NCBI GenBank assembly: GCA_949284175.1
Contig: CASDVE010000007.1
Coordinates: 1 to 64,000, forward strand
DNA from: an uncultured Eubacteriales bacterium
Lineage (GTDB): Bacteria > Bacillota > Clostridia > Lachnospirales > Lachnospiraceae
Reading direction: 5' to 3'
DNA length: 64,000 nucleotides
The translations under genes and the position numbers were made by a program. Positions 45,781-55,052 of the stretch are shown here, one piece after another. Every line of letters begins with the position of its first letter. Position 1 is the first letter of the stretch. Below the pieces are notes generated by a model. That model was not told the DNA's origin, made no database searches, and was given only the letters and a program-made list of their open reading frames with translations.

Positions 45781-46143
45781 GAGATGAAACCAAGGAAATT
45801 AAAAGTTGAATATTTTAATAAAGATACTTTGTTAGCAATAATAGAAGCCGATTATGCAACAGATGAAATTAAAGTTACGAATTTCACTGATAATGTTTTA
45901 GATAAACCTTTTGGAAACTTGGAACCTACAATTGATGATTTAGATGATTTCTTTGAAGAGCATATAATTGATCGAAACAGATTTGACATTAAAGAGGTTT
46001 TAAAATATAATGGTCTAGATTTTTACGATCCAGAAGCCATCGCACGTATTTCTCACGGCAGAACAACGGACAATAATTATTGGATGCGGTTTGATGACGA
46101 AGATTTAACTTGGGAGAAGTTATTAGAAAGTGAAAGAAAATAA
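45778..46143 (+). CDS. HipA-associated small protein
   Basis: A 121-residue acidic protein. The end, LDFYDPEAIARISHGRTTDN followed by YWMRFDDEDLTWEKL, resembles small proteins encoded beside HipA-like kinases in clostridia, where they may stand for the separated N-terminal part of HipA. ATG 45778 overlaps the end of the broken kinase gene and has GGAGGGG upstream. The frame itself is intact, but its partner is not, so it may be on its way to loss. Confidence 0.6.
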   Translation: MEMKPRKLKVEYFNKDTLLAIIEADYATDEIKVTNFTDNVLDKPFGNLEPTIDDLDDFFEEHIIDRNRFDIKEVLKYNGLDFYDPEAIARISHGRTTDNNYWMRFDDEDLTWEKLLESERK

Positions 46144-46333
46144 CGTTATAAACATTAGAGATAAGTGTGCAGAATGAGAATAATCAAGAGATACAAAAAT
46201 TTTTCTTTGATTAAAAAATCTAATAGAATTTTGGAGGGATTTTTTCGAAAATTATTCGGCTTGTTTTTAATTACTATTTTAACCAATATTTTAGCTTATA
46301 CAAATATGTTGTTTGTATGATACCTCCTATCAG

Positions 46334-46468
46334 TTATATACCAGTCAAAGAGGCTGTAATATCATATTCACGAATCATATCACATTTCCTTTTTCCGTTG
46401 AGATAAAGCTGTACTAATTGATTTTTAAATTCGTCTGTATAAGTACGACGTGGTCTTTTTGTGGTCAT
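46334..46468 (-). pseudogene. Truncated IS3-family transposase OrfA
   Basis: On the minus strand, AAAAGGAGTG precedes ATG 46468. The 44-residue frame reads TTKRPRRTYTDEFKNQLVQL then LYLNGKRKCDMIREYDITAS before losing similarity and stopping. This is the helix-turn-helix start of IS3-family OrfA proteins. The rest of OrfA and all of OrfB are absent. Upstream, about 46505-46545, AACTAGACAGTGTTTTTAAG (minus strand) looks like the element's left end. It is a dead remnant. Confidence 0.75.
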
Positions 46469-46645
46469 AATAAAAACACTCCTTTTCTATGATTCTACTT
46501 TATATGACCTTAAAAACACTGTCTAGTTTATTGTAACCGATCCACAGATTGTTTGATAAAAAATAGAATAATTTTTGACACACGATAGGTAAAAACTATA
46601 CTAAATTATGCCAAAATGTGATAAAATTATACTTTAGCATAAATG

Positions 46646-46674
46646 TTGTTTTTATGTATTGAATGTGTTAGAAT
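46646..46674 (+). promoter_or_regulatory. Promoter of the DUF6483 gene
   Basis: TTGTTT (46646-46651) and TAGAAT (46669-46674) with 17 bases between. Confidence 0.55.
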
Positions 46675-46730
46675 ACTGATAAATCAAGCATTTATCGGAT
46701 GTTTGAGATTAGTAAAGGAGAATAAAAAAC

Positions 46731-47120
46731 ATGGCTTTAGAAAATGATTACGTAATGCGAATGATAAAACAGGCGGTGCGAGCTTTAATGGCTTTTGCTT
46801 TAGGAAAGGATCTTCCGCCATATGAACTTCCCGATGAGAAGGAGAATTATACGGATACAGATCGATTATATGAAATGTTAATCCGTTTAGCGGACGAAGG
46901 GAAATTTAACGAGGCAGAAAATCTGCTATTCCAAAATGTGGACAGTGGAATTGATGATATTTTTCGTCTAGGGATTAATTTTTATCTCTATATGAATGAA
47001 TTTTCCAATGAAGAGTTAGACAACAATGACTATTCAAGAGAAGAAGTGATTGAGGGAATTAAAGACTTTTCAAAGGCTTGTGGAGTGGATATGGCAGATA
47101 GCTTTTTTGATTTTATTTAA
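46731..47120 (+). CDS. DUF6483 family protein
   Basis: A 129-residue helical, acidic protein with the family start NDYVMRMIKQAVRALMAFALGK and the later LYEMLIRLADEGKFNEAENLLF, which resembles a TPR-type helix pair. The function is not known. AAAGGAG is nine bases before ATG 46731. A bidirectional terminator follows. Confidence 0.78.
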   Translation: MALENDYVMRMIKQAVRALMAFALGKDLPPYELPDEKENYTDTDRLYEMLIRLADEGKFNEAENLLFQNVDSGIDDIFRLGINFYLYMNEFSNEELDNNDYSREEVIEGIKDFSKACGVDMADSFFDFI

Positions 47121-47124
47121 TAAT

Positions 47125-47172
47125 AAAAACACGCCTAAGAGTTATTTTTATAAGGCTCTTAGGCGTGTTTTT
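47125..47172. terminator. Bidirectional terminator between DUF6483 and xdh genes
   Basis: AAAAACACGCCTAAGAG pairs perfectly with CTCTTAGGCGTGTTTTT across a 14-base loop. It can end both convergent transcripts. Confidence 0.92.
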
Positions 47173-47182
47173 CGTTAAATTA

Positions 47183-49741
47183 TTATTTTTTCTTACGGCT
47201 GTAAGGTGTATCCTCTAATGGCAATTTTGTACGGAATTGTTTATCTCTCCTATAATATGCCAGTTGAACAGCAGGAGCAGTAGGAATAGAGGCGATTTCA
47301 CCGATTCCCTTTGCACCATAAGCTAGCTCAGAAGGTGTATGTTGTACTAAAATAGAAGTGACAGGAGGGGTTTGAGAAGCTCTGAATAATCCAAGAGTTC
47401 CAAATTTGGCAGTTGGTTTGCCATGATCAAGAGGGAAATCTTCCGTTAAAGCATAGCCAAGACTCATAACAACTCCGCCATCAATTTGTCCTTTGACATT
47501 TAAAGGGTTAATGGCATGTCCTACATCATGAGCAGCTACAACGTTAGAAATACGTCCTTCATCATTTAGTTCTACTAAATGAGTGGCATAACTATAAGCG
47601 ACATGGCTTGTTGGATGTTCTTTTTCAGAACCGAGAGGATCGGTAACCCCTGTATATTCTGCAAAAAATTCTTGACTTTCTAACTGTTCGATTGTTTTTC
47701 CAGCATCAAATTCTGCTTTTAATTTTAAGGAAGCAAGGCGACAGGCTTCGCCAGTAAATACCGTCTGTCTGGATGCAGTGGTCACGCCAGAATCAGGAGA
47801 AGTTTTGGTATCTGGTGTTTGGTAACGAATGATGTTTTTGTCGATTTTTAATGTTTCCAATACGATCTGTTCTAAAATGGTTCCAAGCCCTTGACCAATA
47901 CAAGCAGCACCACTATATACTTTAATGATTCCATCTTCAATGACAAGACGGCAACGACCGGTATCCGGAACGCCCACACCAAGACCTGCATTTTTAATGG
48001 CACAAGCAAGACCTGCATTTGGATTAGCGTCATAATAAGGTTTTACTGCCTCTAGAGTTTCAATTAAAGCAGTGGATTCATCAGCCAGTTGTCCATTTGG
48101 CAGATACTGTCCAGGACGAATTCCATTGCGATAGCGGATTTCCCATGGAGAGATTCCGACCATTTCAGCTAATAAGTTCAAATTGCACTCTACGGCAAAG
48201 CAACTTTGAGAAACGCCGAATCCACGAAAAGCACCAGCAGGTGGATTGTTTGTATAATAAGCCTTTCCTTCGATTTCAATATCGGAATAATGGTAAGGAC
48301 CAGCAGCGTGTGTACAAGCCCTTTGAAGAACCGGACCGCCAAGAGAAGCATAAGCTCCTGTATCAGAAATAATAGTTGCTTTCATGGCTGTTAAGTATCC
48401 ATTTTCATCACAAGCACTTGTGCAATCAATTTCCATTGCATGACGTTTTGGATGAATTAAGATGCTTTCTTGTCTTGTTAAGGATACTTTAACAGGAGCA
48501 TTAGAGGCAAGTGCTAGGATGGCGGCATGATGTTGGACACTCATATCTTCCTTGCCTCCAAATCCACCGCCAACCATCATAGCCGTTACATGGACTTTAT
48601 CCATTGGAAGTCCTGTTGCTTCTGCACACTCTTTTTTTGTCTGCCAAATACTTTGATCGCCAGAATAAATATGTATACCATCACCTTCTGGTATGGCAAT
48701 AGCGGTTTCAGGCTCTAAGAAAGCGTGTTCGGTTGGTGGAACGCTGTAATGTTTAGTGACAACATATTTTGAATTTTTAATTTTTTCTTCAGCATTGCCA
48801 CGAACTAAACGTTCATGAGCTAATAAGTTTCCAGAAGCGTGTACAAGGGGAGCATTCTTTGCACTGGCTTCGACAGGGGAAAATACCGCTGGTAGTTCTT
48901 CATACTCAATGTTTACCAATTGCTTTGCCTGTTCAAGAGCCTCCTTTGTTTTTGCCGAGATCAAAACGATGGCATCGCCAAGGAAATGGGTTATTTTTCC
49001 AACAGGAATTAATACATCATAGTCTTTTTTTAAGTGTCCAATTTTTTGATTTCCCTTTAAATCATTAGCTGTTAAGACAGCAACAACGCCTTCCACTTCT
49101 TTTGCCTTGCTCACATCAATAGAAAGAACTTTCGCTCTTGGATAAGCGGAACGAACAGCACTACCATATAGCATATTTGGAAATGTCAAATCATCCACAT
49201 ATTTAGCTGTGCCGAGTGTCTTATCTATGGCATCCACTCGTGGCATTTCTTCTCCAGTCACATTGAATGTAGTGTCCTCAGGTACTGGAAGATTTTCGCG
49301 AAAGATTTTGCCTGCTGTTAAAATGGCGTCTTCAATTTTTTGATATCCAGTACAACGACAAATATTATTTTTAATGGCATCTTTTACTTGCTCTCTTGTA
49401 GGATCTGCTACTTTATCAAGAAGACCTTTTGCACTAATGACCATTCCCGGTGTACAAAAACCGCATTGTACTGCTCCAGCATGAGCAAATGCGTATCCAT
49501 AAACTTTTTTTTCACGTTCTGTTAACCCTTCAACTGTAATGATATGTTTTCCTTCTGCTTTTTCTGTGGTGAGAATACAAGCCTTTGTAGTTTTGCCGTC
49601 TACAAGAACCATACAAGTTCCACAAGCACCTTCAGAACAGCCGTTTTTTACAGAAGTAAGCCCCATGTTGCGAAGAAAGAAAAGCATTTTCTCCTTTTTT
49701 TCTGTTTGCACTTCTGTGCCATTAATATAGAATTTGTACAT
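47183..49741 (-). CDS. Selenium-dependent-type xanthine dehydrogenase (molybdenum hydroxylase)
   Basis: An 852-residue fusion. Residues 1-160 carry two [2Fe-2S] clusters (Cys35, 40, 43, 55 and Cys93, 96, 128, 130). The rest is the molybdopterin domain with GGGFGGKED near 390, AFRGFGVSQ, and the active-site Glu in GAKGIGEIASIPTAPAV near 820. No FAD domain is present, and the order and length match the Se-dependent XDH family of clostridia, which hydroxylate xanthine or related purines using a labile selenium. Selenium insertion cannot be proven here. RBS TAAGGAGGG precedes the ATG. No maturation genes lie nearby. Confidence 0.87.
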   Translation of the reverse strand: MYKFYINGTEVQTEKKEKMLFFLRNMGLTSVKNGCSEGACGTCMVLVDGKTTKACILTTEKAEGKHIITVEGLTEREKKVYGYAFAHAGAVQCGFCTPGMVISAKGLLDKVADPTREQVKDAIKNNICRCTGYQKIEDAILTAGKIFRENLPVPEDTTFNVTGEEMPRVDAIDKTLGTAKYVDDLTFPNMLYGSAVRSAYPRAKVLSIDVSKAKEVEGVVAVLTANDLKGNQKIGHLKKDYDVLIPVGKITHFLGDAIVLISAKTKEALEQAKQLVNIEYEELPAVFSPVEASAKNAPLVHASGNLLAHERLVRGNAEEKIKNSKYVVTKHYSVPPTEHAFLEPETAIAIPEGDGIHIYSGDQSIWQTKKECAEATGLPMDKVHVTAMMVGGGFGGKEDMSVQHHAAILALASNAPVKVSLTRQESILIHPKRHAMEIDCTSACDENGYLTAMKATIISDTGAYASLGGPVLQRACTHAAGPYHYSDIEIEGKAYYTNNPPAGAFRGFGVSQSCFAVECNLNLLAEMVGISPWEIRYRNGIRPGQYLPNGQLADESTALIETLEAVKPYYDANPNAGLACAIKNAGLGVGVPDTGRCRLVIEDGIIKVYSGAACIGQGLGTILEQIVLETLKIDKNIIRYQTPDTKTSPDSGVTTASRQTVFTGEACRLASLKLKAEFDAGKTIEQLESQEFFAEYTGVTDPLGSEKEHPTSHVAYSYATHLVELNDEGRISNVVAAHDVGHAINPLNVKGQIDGGVVMSLGYALTEDFPLDHGKPTAKFGTLGLFRASQTPPVTSILVQHTPSELAYGAKGIGEIASIPTAPAVQLAYYRRDKQFRTKLPLEDTPYSRKKK

Positions 49742-49763
49742 AAAATTCCCTCCTTAAATTAAA

Positions 49764-49859
49764 AATAGCGGAATAGATAAAAGTCTATTCTTAGTATGCT
49801 ATTTTCTGTTCAATAAAAGTATAGCAAAATAAAAACAAAAGAATGTTGTATATACAACA
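49764..49859 (-). promoter_or_regulatory. xdh control region: palindrome, promoter and leader hairpin
   Basis: TGTTGTATATACAACA (49844-49859) is a perfect 16-base palindrome. Reading leftward on the minus strand, an extended -10 TGCTATACT (49818-49826) follows. The leader then folds: AAAATAGC pairs with GCTATTTT, and inside it GAATAGA pairs with TCTATTC (between 49764 and 49807), just before the ribosome site. GntR-type regulators like such TTGTA-N-TACAA symmetry. No regulator gene is adjacent. Confidence 0.55.
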
Positions 49860-50141
49860 ATATATGTAATATATATAATTCTTTACAACTTCTTTATGAA
49901 AAAAATGAGATAATATTAAAAGAAAAGTAAAATAAACCAAATGGAAAAAGTGTATTTTATATCATTGTTTATAAATACAAAAAAATTCATTTGGTATCAT
50001 AAGAAGAAAGGGGGCAAATTAAAAAGAAGTACATAGAATATTATAGTATTAAAAAGTAAGTTTTTTATCGTTTCTAACTAATATCAAATAATGAAAAGAA
50101 AAGAGGGTAGAAGTACAGTGTGAACTTGAGTATTTATTGTA

Positions 50142-50170
50142 TTGAAAATTCTTCCATAGTTGTGTATAAT
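50142..50170 (+). promoter_or_regulatory. Promoter of the GGDEF/EAL gene
   Basis: TTGAAA (50142-50147) and TATAAT (50165-50170) with 17 bases between. The leader is about 115 bases long. Confidence 0.75.
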
Positions 50171-50291
50171 TTTCCTATATTTTAATAATAGATATAAAAT
50201 CTTTAGAATAAAACATAATTGACATTCTGTTGTAAAATTGAAAAATAAAAAAATACAAAAGAAAGAATTTATGAATCTAAGGGGGATTAGA

Positions 50292-52514
50292 ATGAATAGG
50301 AAGAGCTGGAAAAGTATTTTTATCATAAGTACAGTGAGTGTTCTATTTATCATTTCTTTTTGTTTGTTTAATCAATTTATTAAAGATAGGGTGAACTTAC
50401 AAATAGAAAGCTCATTAGAGAATCTATCCACGCATAATATAGACAGAATACAAAAAGAAGTTGAATCAAATTTTAAAGTTTTAAGAGGAATTGCTTCTAA
50501 GATGGCGAAGCAAAATATAGAGCAAATTCCAGAAGAAGAGATAAAAATGCAAGTGCATAAGATCTATCTTAATGGAATATATTCATTTCAAAATTTAGGT
50601 TTTGCTACAAAAGACGGAATGGCATATGTTAATTATGGAAATAAAACGGATATCCGAACGAAAGATTATTTTAAACAAAGTATACAAGGACAAGAATCTG
50701 TTATGAGAATTATCGATACACCAAATAATGGAACGATGATTAATGTTTATAGTGTTCCTGTGAAAAAACAAGATAAAATCATTGGGGTTGTATTTGCAAT
50801 TTATGACGATGATATTTTTAGCAGAATGATAAAGGATGAGGTTTATGAAGGACAGGGACAACTTTATCTTGTGAATCAACAAGGGGTTGTGATGGAGAGT
50901 TTTTCAAAGACTCCATTTAAAGAACAAGAAAATATGTTTGATGTTTTGTTGCAAGGCGGGAAAAGCAAGAGAAAAGTCCAAAAATTAAAACAAAACTTTC
51001 AAGATGGAAAACAAGGTTTTATTCAGCATAGAATAAAAGGAAAGGATTATTGCAGTTATTATAGCCCAATTCCAATGAAAGATTGGTGGCTTGGTATTAG
51101 CGTTCCGTGCTCTGTATTCGATAGTCATGTTATACCGATTTTAATTGGTTCAGAGATTATGTGTATTTTTAGTCTGAGTATTGTTTTTGGAAGTATTTTT
51201 CTATTTTATAAGAAAATGAATAAAAACCAGAAATATTTAACAGAACTTGCTTATATCGATCCGTTAACCGAAGGATACAATAAAACATATTTAAAAGATA
51301 TTTGGATAAAAGAAATGGAAAAACATCAAAAACAATCGTTTTGGATTCTAGCATTTAATATTCAAAAATTTCATATTATTAATGAAATTTATGGAGTTAA
51401 AATGGGGGATGAACTTCTAAAATATATCTATTCTATTTTAAAAACACAGCTTCATCAAAATGGAATTGTTGTCAGAAATCAAGCCGATGAATTTATTCTA
51501 CTATGCCATTATGATAACGAAGAAGAGTTAATTCAGTGGATGGAAAATTTGATACAAGAGATTTATGAATCAACGCAAAATAAAATGCAAGTGAAGATTG
51601 AGGTATCCATTGGAGTTTATAAAATCTATACCTTGGCTCATTCTTTTGAAAAAATCTATAATTGTGCCAATACAGCAAGGAAAAGTGCAAGGAAGAAAAA
51701 TGTTCCTTATACCTTTTTCTCAGACGATATGAGAAATTATGAGCTACAACAAAAAGAATTAGAAGATTTATTGGATAGAGCCATAGAAGAAAGAGAATTT
51801 AAGGCATGGTTTCAGCCGAAATATGATACAAAGAAAAGAAATATGATTGGAGCGGAAGCTCTTGTCAGATGGCATAAAGATGATGGTACTCTTGTTCCAC
51901 CAAATCAATTTATTCCATTATGTGAGGAAACAGGAAGAATTTTAAAAGTTGACCGCATTGTTTTTGAAGATGTATGTTATCAGTTGAAACAATGGATGAA
52001 GCAGGAAAAAGAAGTTGTTCCGATTTCCGTCAACATTTCGAGGGCGTATTTAGAAAACAGTGAAGTGGTGGAATACTTGAAAAATACAGTAGACCGCTAT
52101 CAAGTTCCAAGTAAGTATGTGCAATTGGAAATCACAGAAAGCAGTTTAATTGAAAATGAAAAGGCTCTTGAAGAAATGATCCAAAGGATGCACAAAATTG
52201 GATTTCGTGTTTTATTGGATGATTATGGTGTGGGATATTCTTCTTTGAAATCTATTAACTCCATGAATTTTGACACACTAAAAATCGATAAGAGTTTCAT
52301 TGATACCATCGGAACTCCAAAGGGAAGTAGTATTGTACGTCATACGGTTGCTTTAGCATCAAGTCTTGGAATGAAAAGTGTTGCAGAAGGTGTGGAAACC
52401 GAAGAACAGTATCGCTTTTTAAATCAATGTGGTTGTGATGAAATTCAAGGATATTATTTTTCAAAACCATTGCCTGCTAAGGAATTTGAATTATTATTAG
52501 GAGTGAGTGGGTGA
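50292..52514 (+). CDS. Membrane GGDEF/EAL protein, probable c-di-GMP phosphodiesterase
   Basis: A 740-residue protein. A membrane helix at about 8-27 is followed by an outer sensor region of Cache type (about 30-265, with DGMAYVNYGNKTDIRTKDYF). A second helix (about 275-298) leads to a GGDEF domain (about 315-470) whose signature is QADEF in place of GGDEF. Last is an EAL domain (about 490-740) with intact motifs: AEALVRW, EITESSL, LDDYGVGYSSLKSI and VAEGVETEEQ. The altered GGDEF suggests no cyclase activity, so the protein probably breaks down c-di-GMP under control of an outer signal. ATG 50292 is behind AAGGGGG. Confidence 0.9.
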   Translation: MNRKSWKSIFIISTVSVLFIISFCLFNQFIKDRVNLQIESSLENLSTHNIDRIQKEVESNFKVLRGIASKMAKQNIEQIPEEEIKMQVHKIYLNGIYSFQNLGFATKDGMAYVNYGNKTDIRTKDYFKQSIQGQESVMRIIDTPNNGTMINVYSVPVKKQDKIIGVVFAIYDDDIFSRMIKDEVYEGQGQLYLVNQQGVVMESFSKTPFKEQENMFDVLLQGGKSKRKVQKLKQNFQDGKQGFIQHRIKGKDYCSYYSPIPMKDWWLGISVPCSVFDSHVIPILIGSEIMCIFSLSIVFGSIFLFYKKMNKNQKYLTELAYIDPLTEGYNKTYLKDIWIKEMEKHQKQSFWILAFNIQKFHIINEIYGVKMGDELLKYIYSILKTQLHQNGIVVRNQADEFILLCHYDNEEELIQWMENLIQEIYESTQNKMQVKIEVSIGVYKIYTLAHSFEKIYNCANTARKSARKKNVPYTFFSDDMRNYELQQKELEDLLDRAIEEREFKAWFQPKYDTKKRNMIGAEALVRWHKDDGTLVPPNQFIPLCEETGRILKVDRIVFEDVCYQLKQWMKQEKEVVPISVNISRAYLENSEVVEYLKNTVDRYQVPSKYVQLEITESSLIENEKALEEMIQRMHKIGFRVLLDDYGVGYSSLKSINSMNFDTLKIDKSFIDTIGTPKGSSIVRHTVALASSLGMKSVAEGVETEEQYRFLNQCGCDEIQGYYFSKPLPAKEFELLLGVSG

Positions 52515-52523
52515 AAAAATATA

Positions 52524-52579
52524 TTGACATTTTATTGAGATAGTGGTATTATTCAGATAGTTAGATATAACTAACTTAT
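52524..52579 (+). promoter_or_regulatory. eno promoter with AGTTAG-N6-CTAACT operator
   Basis: TTGACA (52524-52529) and TATTAT (52547-52552) are 17 bases apart, with TG before the -10. AGTTAG (52559-52564) and CTAACT (52571-52576) follow, six bases apart. The same half-sites and spacing occur at ahpC, and ATATAACTAACT is shared with the marR promoter. Confidence 0.7.
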
Positions 52580-52592
52580 GTGGATAAATCTA

Positions 52593-53975
<1,383 letters not shown>

Positions 53976-53990
53976 GATAGAATGATGATA

Positions 53991-54038
53991 AAAAAGACCC
54001 ATACCAATGTGAGAGATTCATGGTATGGGTCTTTTTTT
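53991..54038 (+). terminator. Terminator of eno
   Basis: AAAAAGACCCATACCA pairs with TGGTATGGGTCTTTTT across a 14-base loop, with T7. Confidence 0.92.
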
Positions 54039-54052
54039 ATAGAGGAGAAAAT

Positions 54053-54190
54053 TGGACAATTATTTTTCCTATCATGAAACCAATGCGCGCAACGGTTGCT
54101 GTATTAACAGCACTTGGAACATGGAACGATGTGATGACACCATTGGTTATCATGTCAGGAGAGGGGAACAATACACTTCTCCTGGCATAG
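54053..54190 (+). pseudogene. Remnant of a sugar ABC transporter permease (CUT1 type)
   Basis: From 54053 a frame reads WTIIFPIMKPMRATVAVLTA then LGTWNDVMTPLVIMSG and stops at 54188. This is the EAA-loop/last-helix region of MalG-like permeases (the usual pattern is FP-KP---T-----W-WND---P). There is no start codon with a ribosome site, and no other transporter part remains nearby. It lies between the eno terminator and the ahpC promoter and is a leftover of a lost gene. Confidence 0.72.
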
Positions 54191-54231
54191 TTGAATTGAG
54201 AATAAAACTCAATTAAAAAATAAATCATTTA

Positions 54232-54291
54232 TTGTAATTTTTTCCATGTTATGTTATAATTCAAATAGTTAGTTTTAACTAACTATTTGAA
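54232..54291 (+). promoter_or_regulatory. ahpC promoter with perfect 15-bp-arm palindrome
   Basis: TTGTAA (54232-54237) and TATAAT (54255-54260) are 17 bases apart, with extended TG. Overlapping the last -10 base, TTCAAATAGTTAGTT (54260-54274) and AACTAACTATTTGAA (54277-54291) are perfect inverted arms around TT. The core is AGTTAG-N6-CTAACT, as at eno. Strong evidence for a dimeric repressor site. Confidence 0.85.
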
Positions 54292-54352
54292 ATGCCATAC
54301 ACTTTCCGAACTGGAAATTTTATAAAAATAAAAAGAAAAGGAGAACTATATT

Positions 54353-54916
54353 ATGTCATTAATTGGAAAAAAAGTAAGTGATTTTAAAGTACAAGCATTT
54401 GTTGATGGGGAATTTCGTGAAATTACAAATGAAATGATAAAGGGAAGATGGAGTTTATTTTTCTTTTATCCAGCGGATTTTACATTTGTTTGCCCTACGG
54501 AATTGGAAGATCTTGCTGACAAATACGAAGAGTTCCAAAAAATTGGGTGCGATGTCTATTCTGTATCTTGTGACACTCATTTTGTTCATAAGGCTTGGCA
54601 TGATACATCCGATAGAATTAAAAAGATTAAATATCCGATGATTGCGGATCCAACAGGAAAACTTGCAAGAGATTTTGATGTTATGATCGAAGAAGATGGA
54701 GTGGCAGAACGTGGAGATTTTATTGTAAATCCAGAAGGTGTTATTGTTGCATATGAAGTAACCGCTGGAAATGTTGGAAGAAATGCAGATGAAATCTTTA
54801 GAAGAGTTCAGGCATCTCAATTTGTGGCAGAGCATGGCGATGAAGTTTGCCCAGCAAAATGGCAACCAGGAGCTGAAACATTAAAACCAAGTCTTGATTT
54901 AGTCGGATTATTATAA
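54353..54916 (+). CDS. ahpC: Peroxiredoxin AhpC (typical 2-Cys)
   Basis: Reduces hydrogen peroxide and organic peroxides. The 187-residue protein has the peroxidatic Cys47 in DFTFVCPTE and the resolving Cys166 in EVCPAKWQPG, the standard AhpC positions. ATG 54353 is behind AAAAGGAG. The gene directly downstream encodes an AhpF-like reductase, its natural electron donor, after a terminator. Its promoter carries the palindrome shared with eno and marR. Confidence 0.96.
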   Translation: MSLIGKKVSDFKVQAFVDGEFREITNEMIKGRWSLFFFYPADFTFVCPTELEDLADKYEEFQKIGCDVYSVSCDTHFVHKAWHDTSDRIKKIKYPMIADPTGKLARDFDVMIEEDGVAERGDFIVNPEGVIVAYEVTAGNVGRNADEIFRRVQASQFVAEHGDEVCPAKWQPGAETLKPSLDLVGLL

Positions 54917-54940
54917 TCTTTAAAAATAAGAAATAAAGAT

Positions 54941-54992
54941 AGAAAAGAAGATTGTAAGGGTCGATTTCATCAACACAATCTTCTTTTCTTTT
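54941..54992 (+). terminator. Terminator between ahpC and the reductase gene
   Basis: AGAAAAGAAGATTGT pairs with ACAATCTTCTTTTCT across a 19-base loop, then T run. I see no strong promoter behind it, so partial read-through into the reductase gene is likely. Confidence 0.85.
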
Positions 54993-55052
54993 ACATGGAA
55001 GCAATGAGCCATAGGAGGGCGATTGCGTTCTAAAAAGGAAGGAGGAATCGGA

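Larger units (their letters stand above)
46144..46730. other. Gene-poor stretch with IS3 remnant
   Basis: Apart from the OrfA fragment on the minus strand (46334-46468), I see no coding region. Several A/T-rich tracts and a promoter for the DUF6483 gene (TTGTTT 46646-46651, 17 bases, TAGAAT 46669-46674) lie here. Confidence 0.6.
49742..50291. other. Divergent intergenic region between xdh and the GGDEF/EAL gene
   Basis: It contains the xdh control region (hairpin leader, -10, palindrome; separate entries) and the promoter of the GGDEF/EAL gene. Between about 49890 and 50130 only A/T-rich sequence is seen. No c-di-GMP riboswitch pattern was found. Confidence 0.55.

Noticed and set aside
49900-50290. 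c-di-GMP riboswitch ahead of the GGDEF/EAL gene
   Set aside because: The leader lacks the conserved riboswitch core; only A/T-rich sequence is visible.
54037-54228. Small minus-strand reading frame after eno
   Set aside because: It lies over the terminator, the permease remnant and the ahpC upstream region, and has no ribosome site. The plus-strand frame shows family similarity instead.
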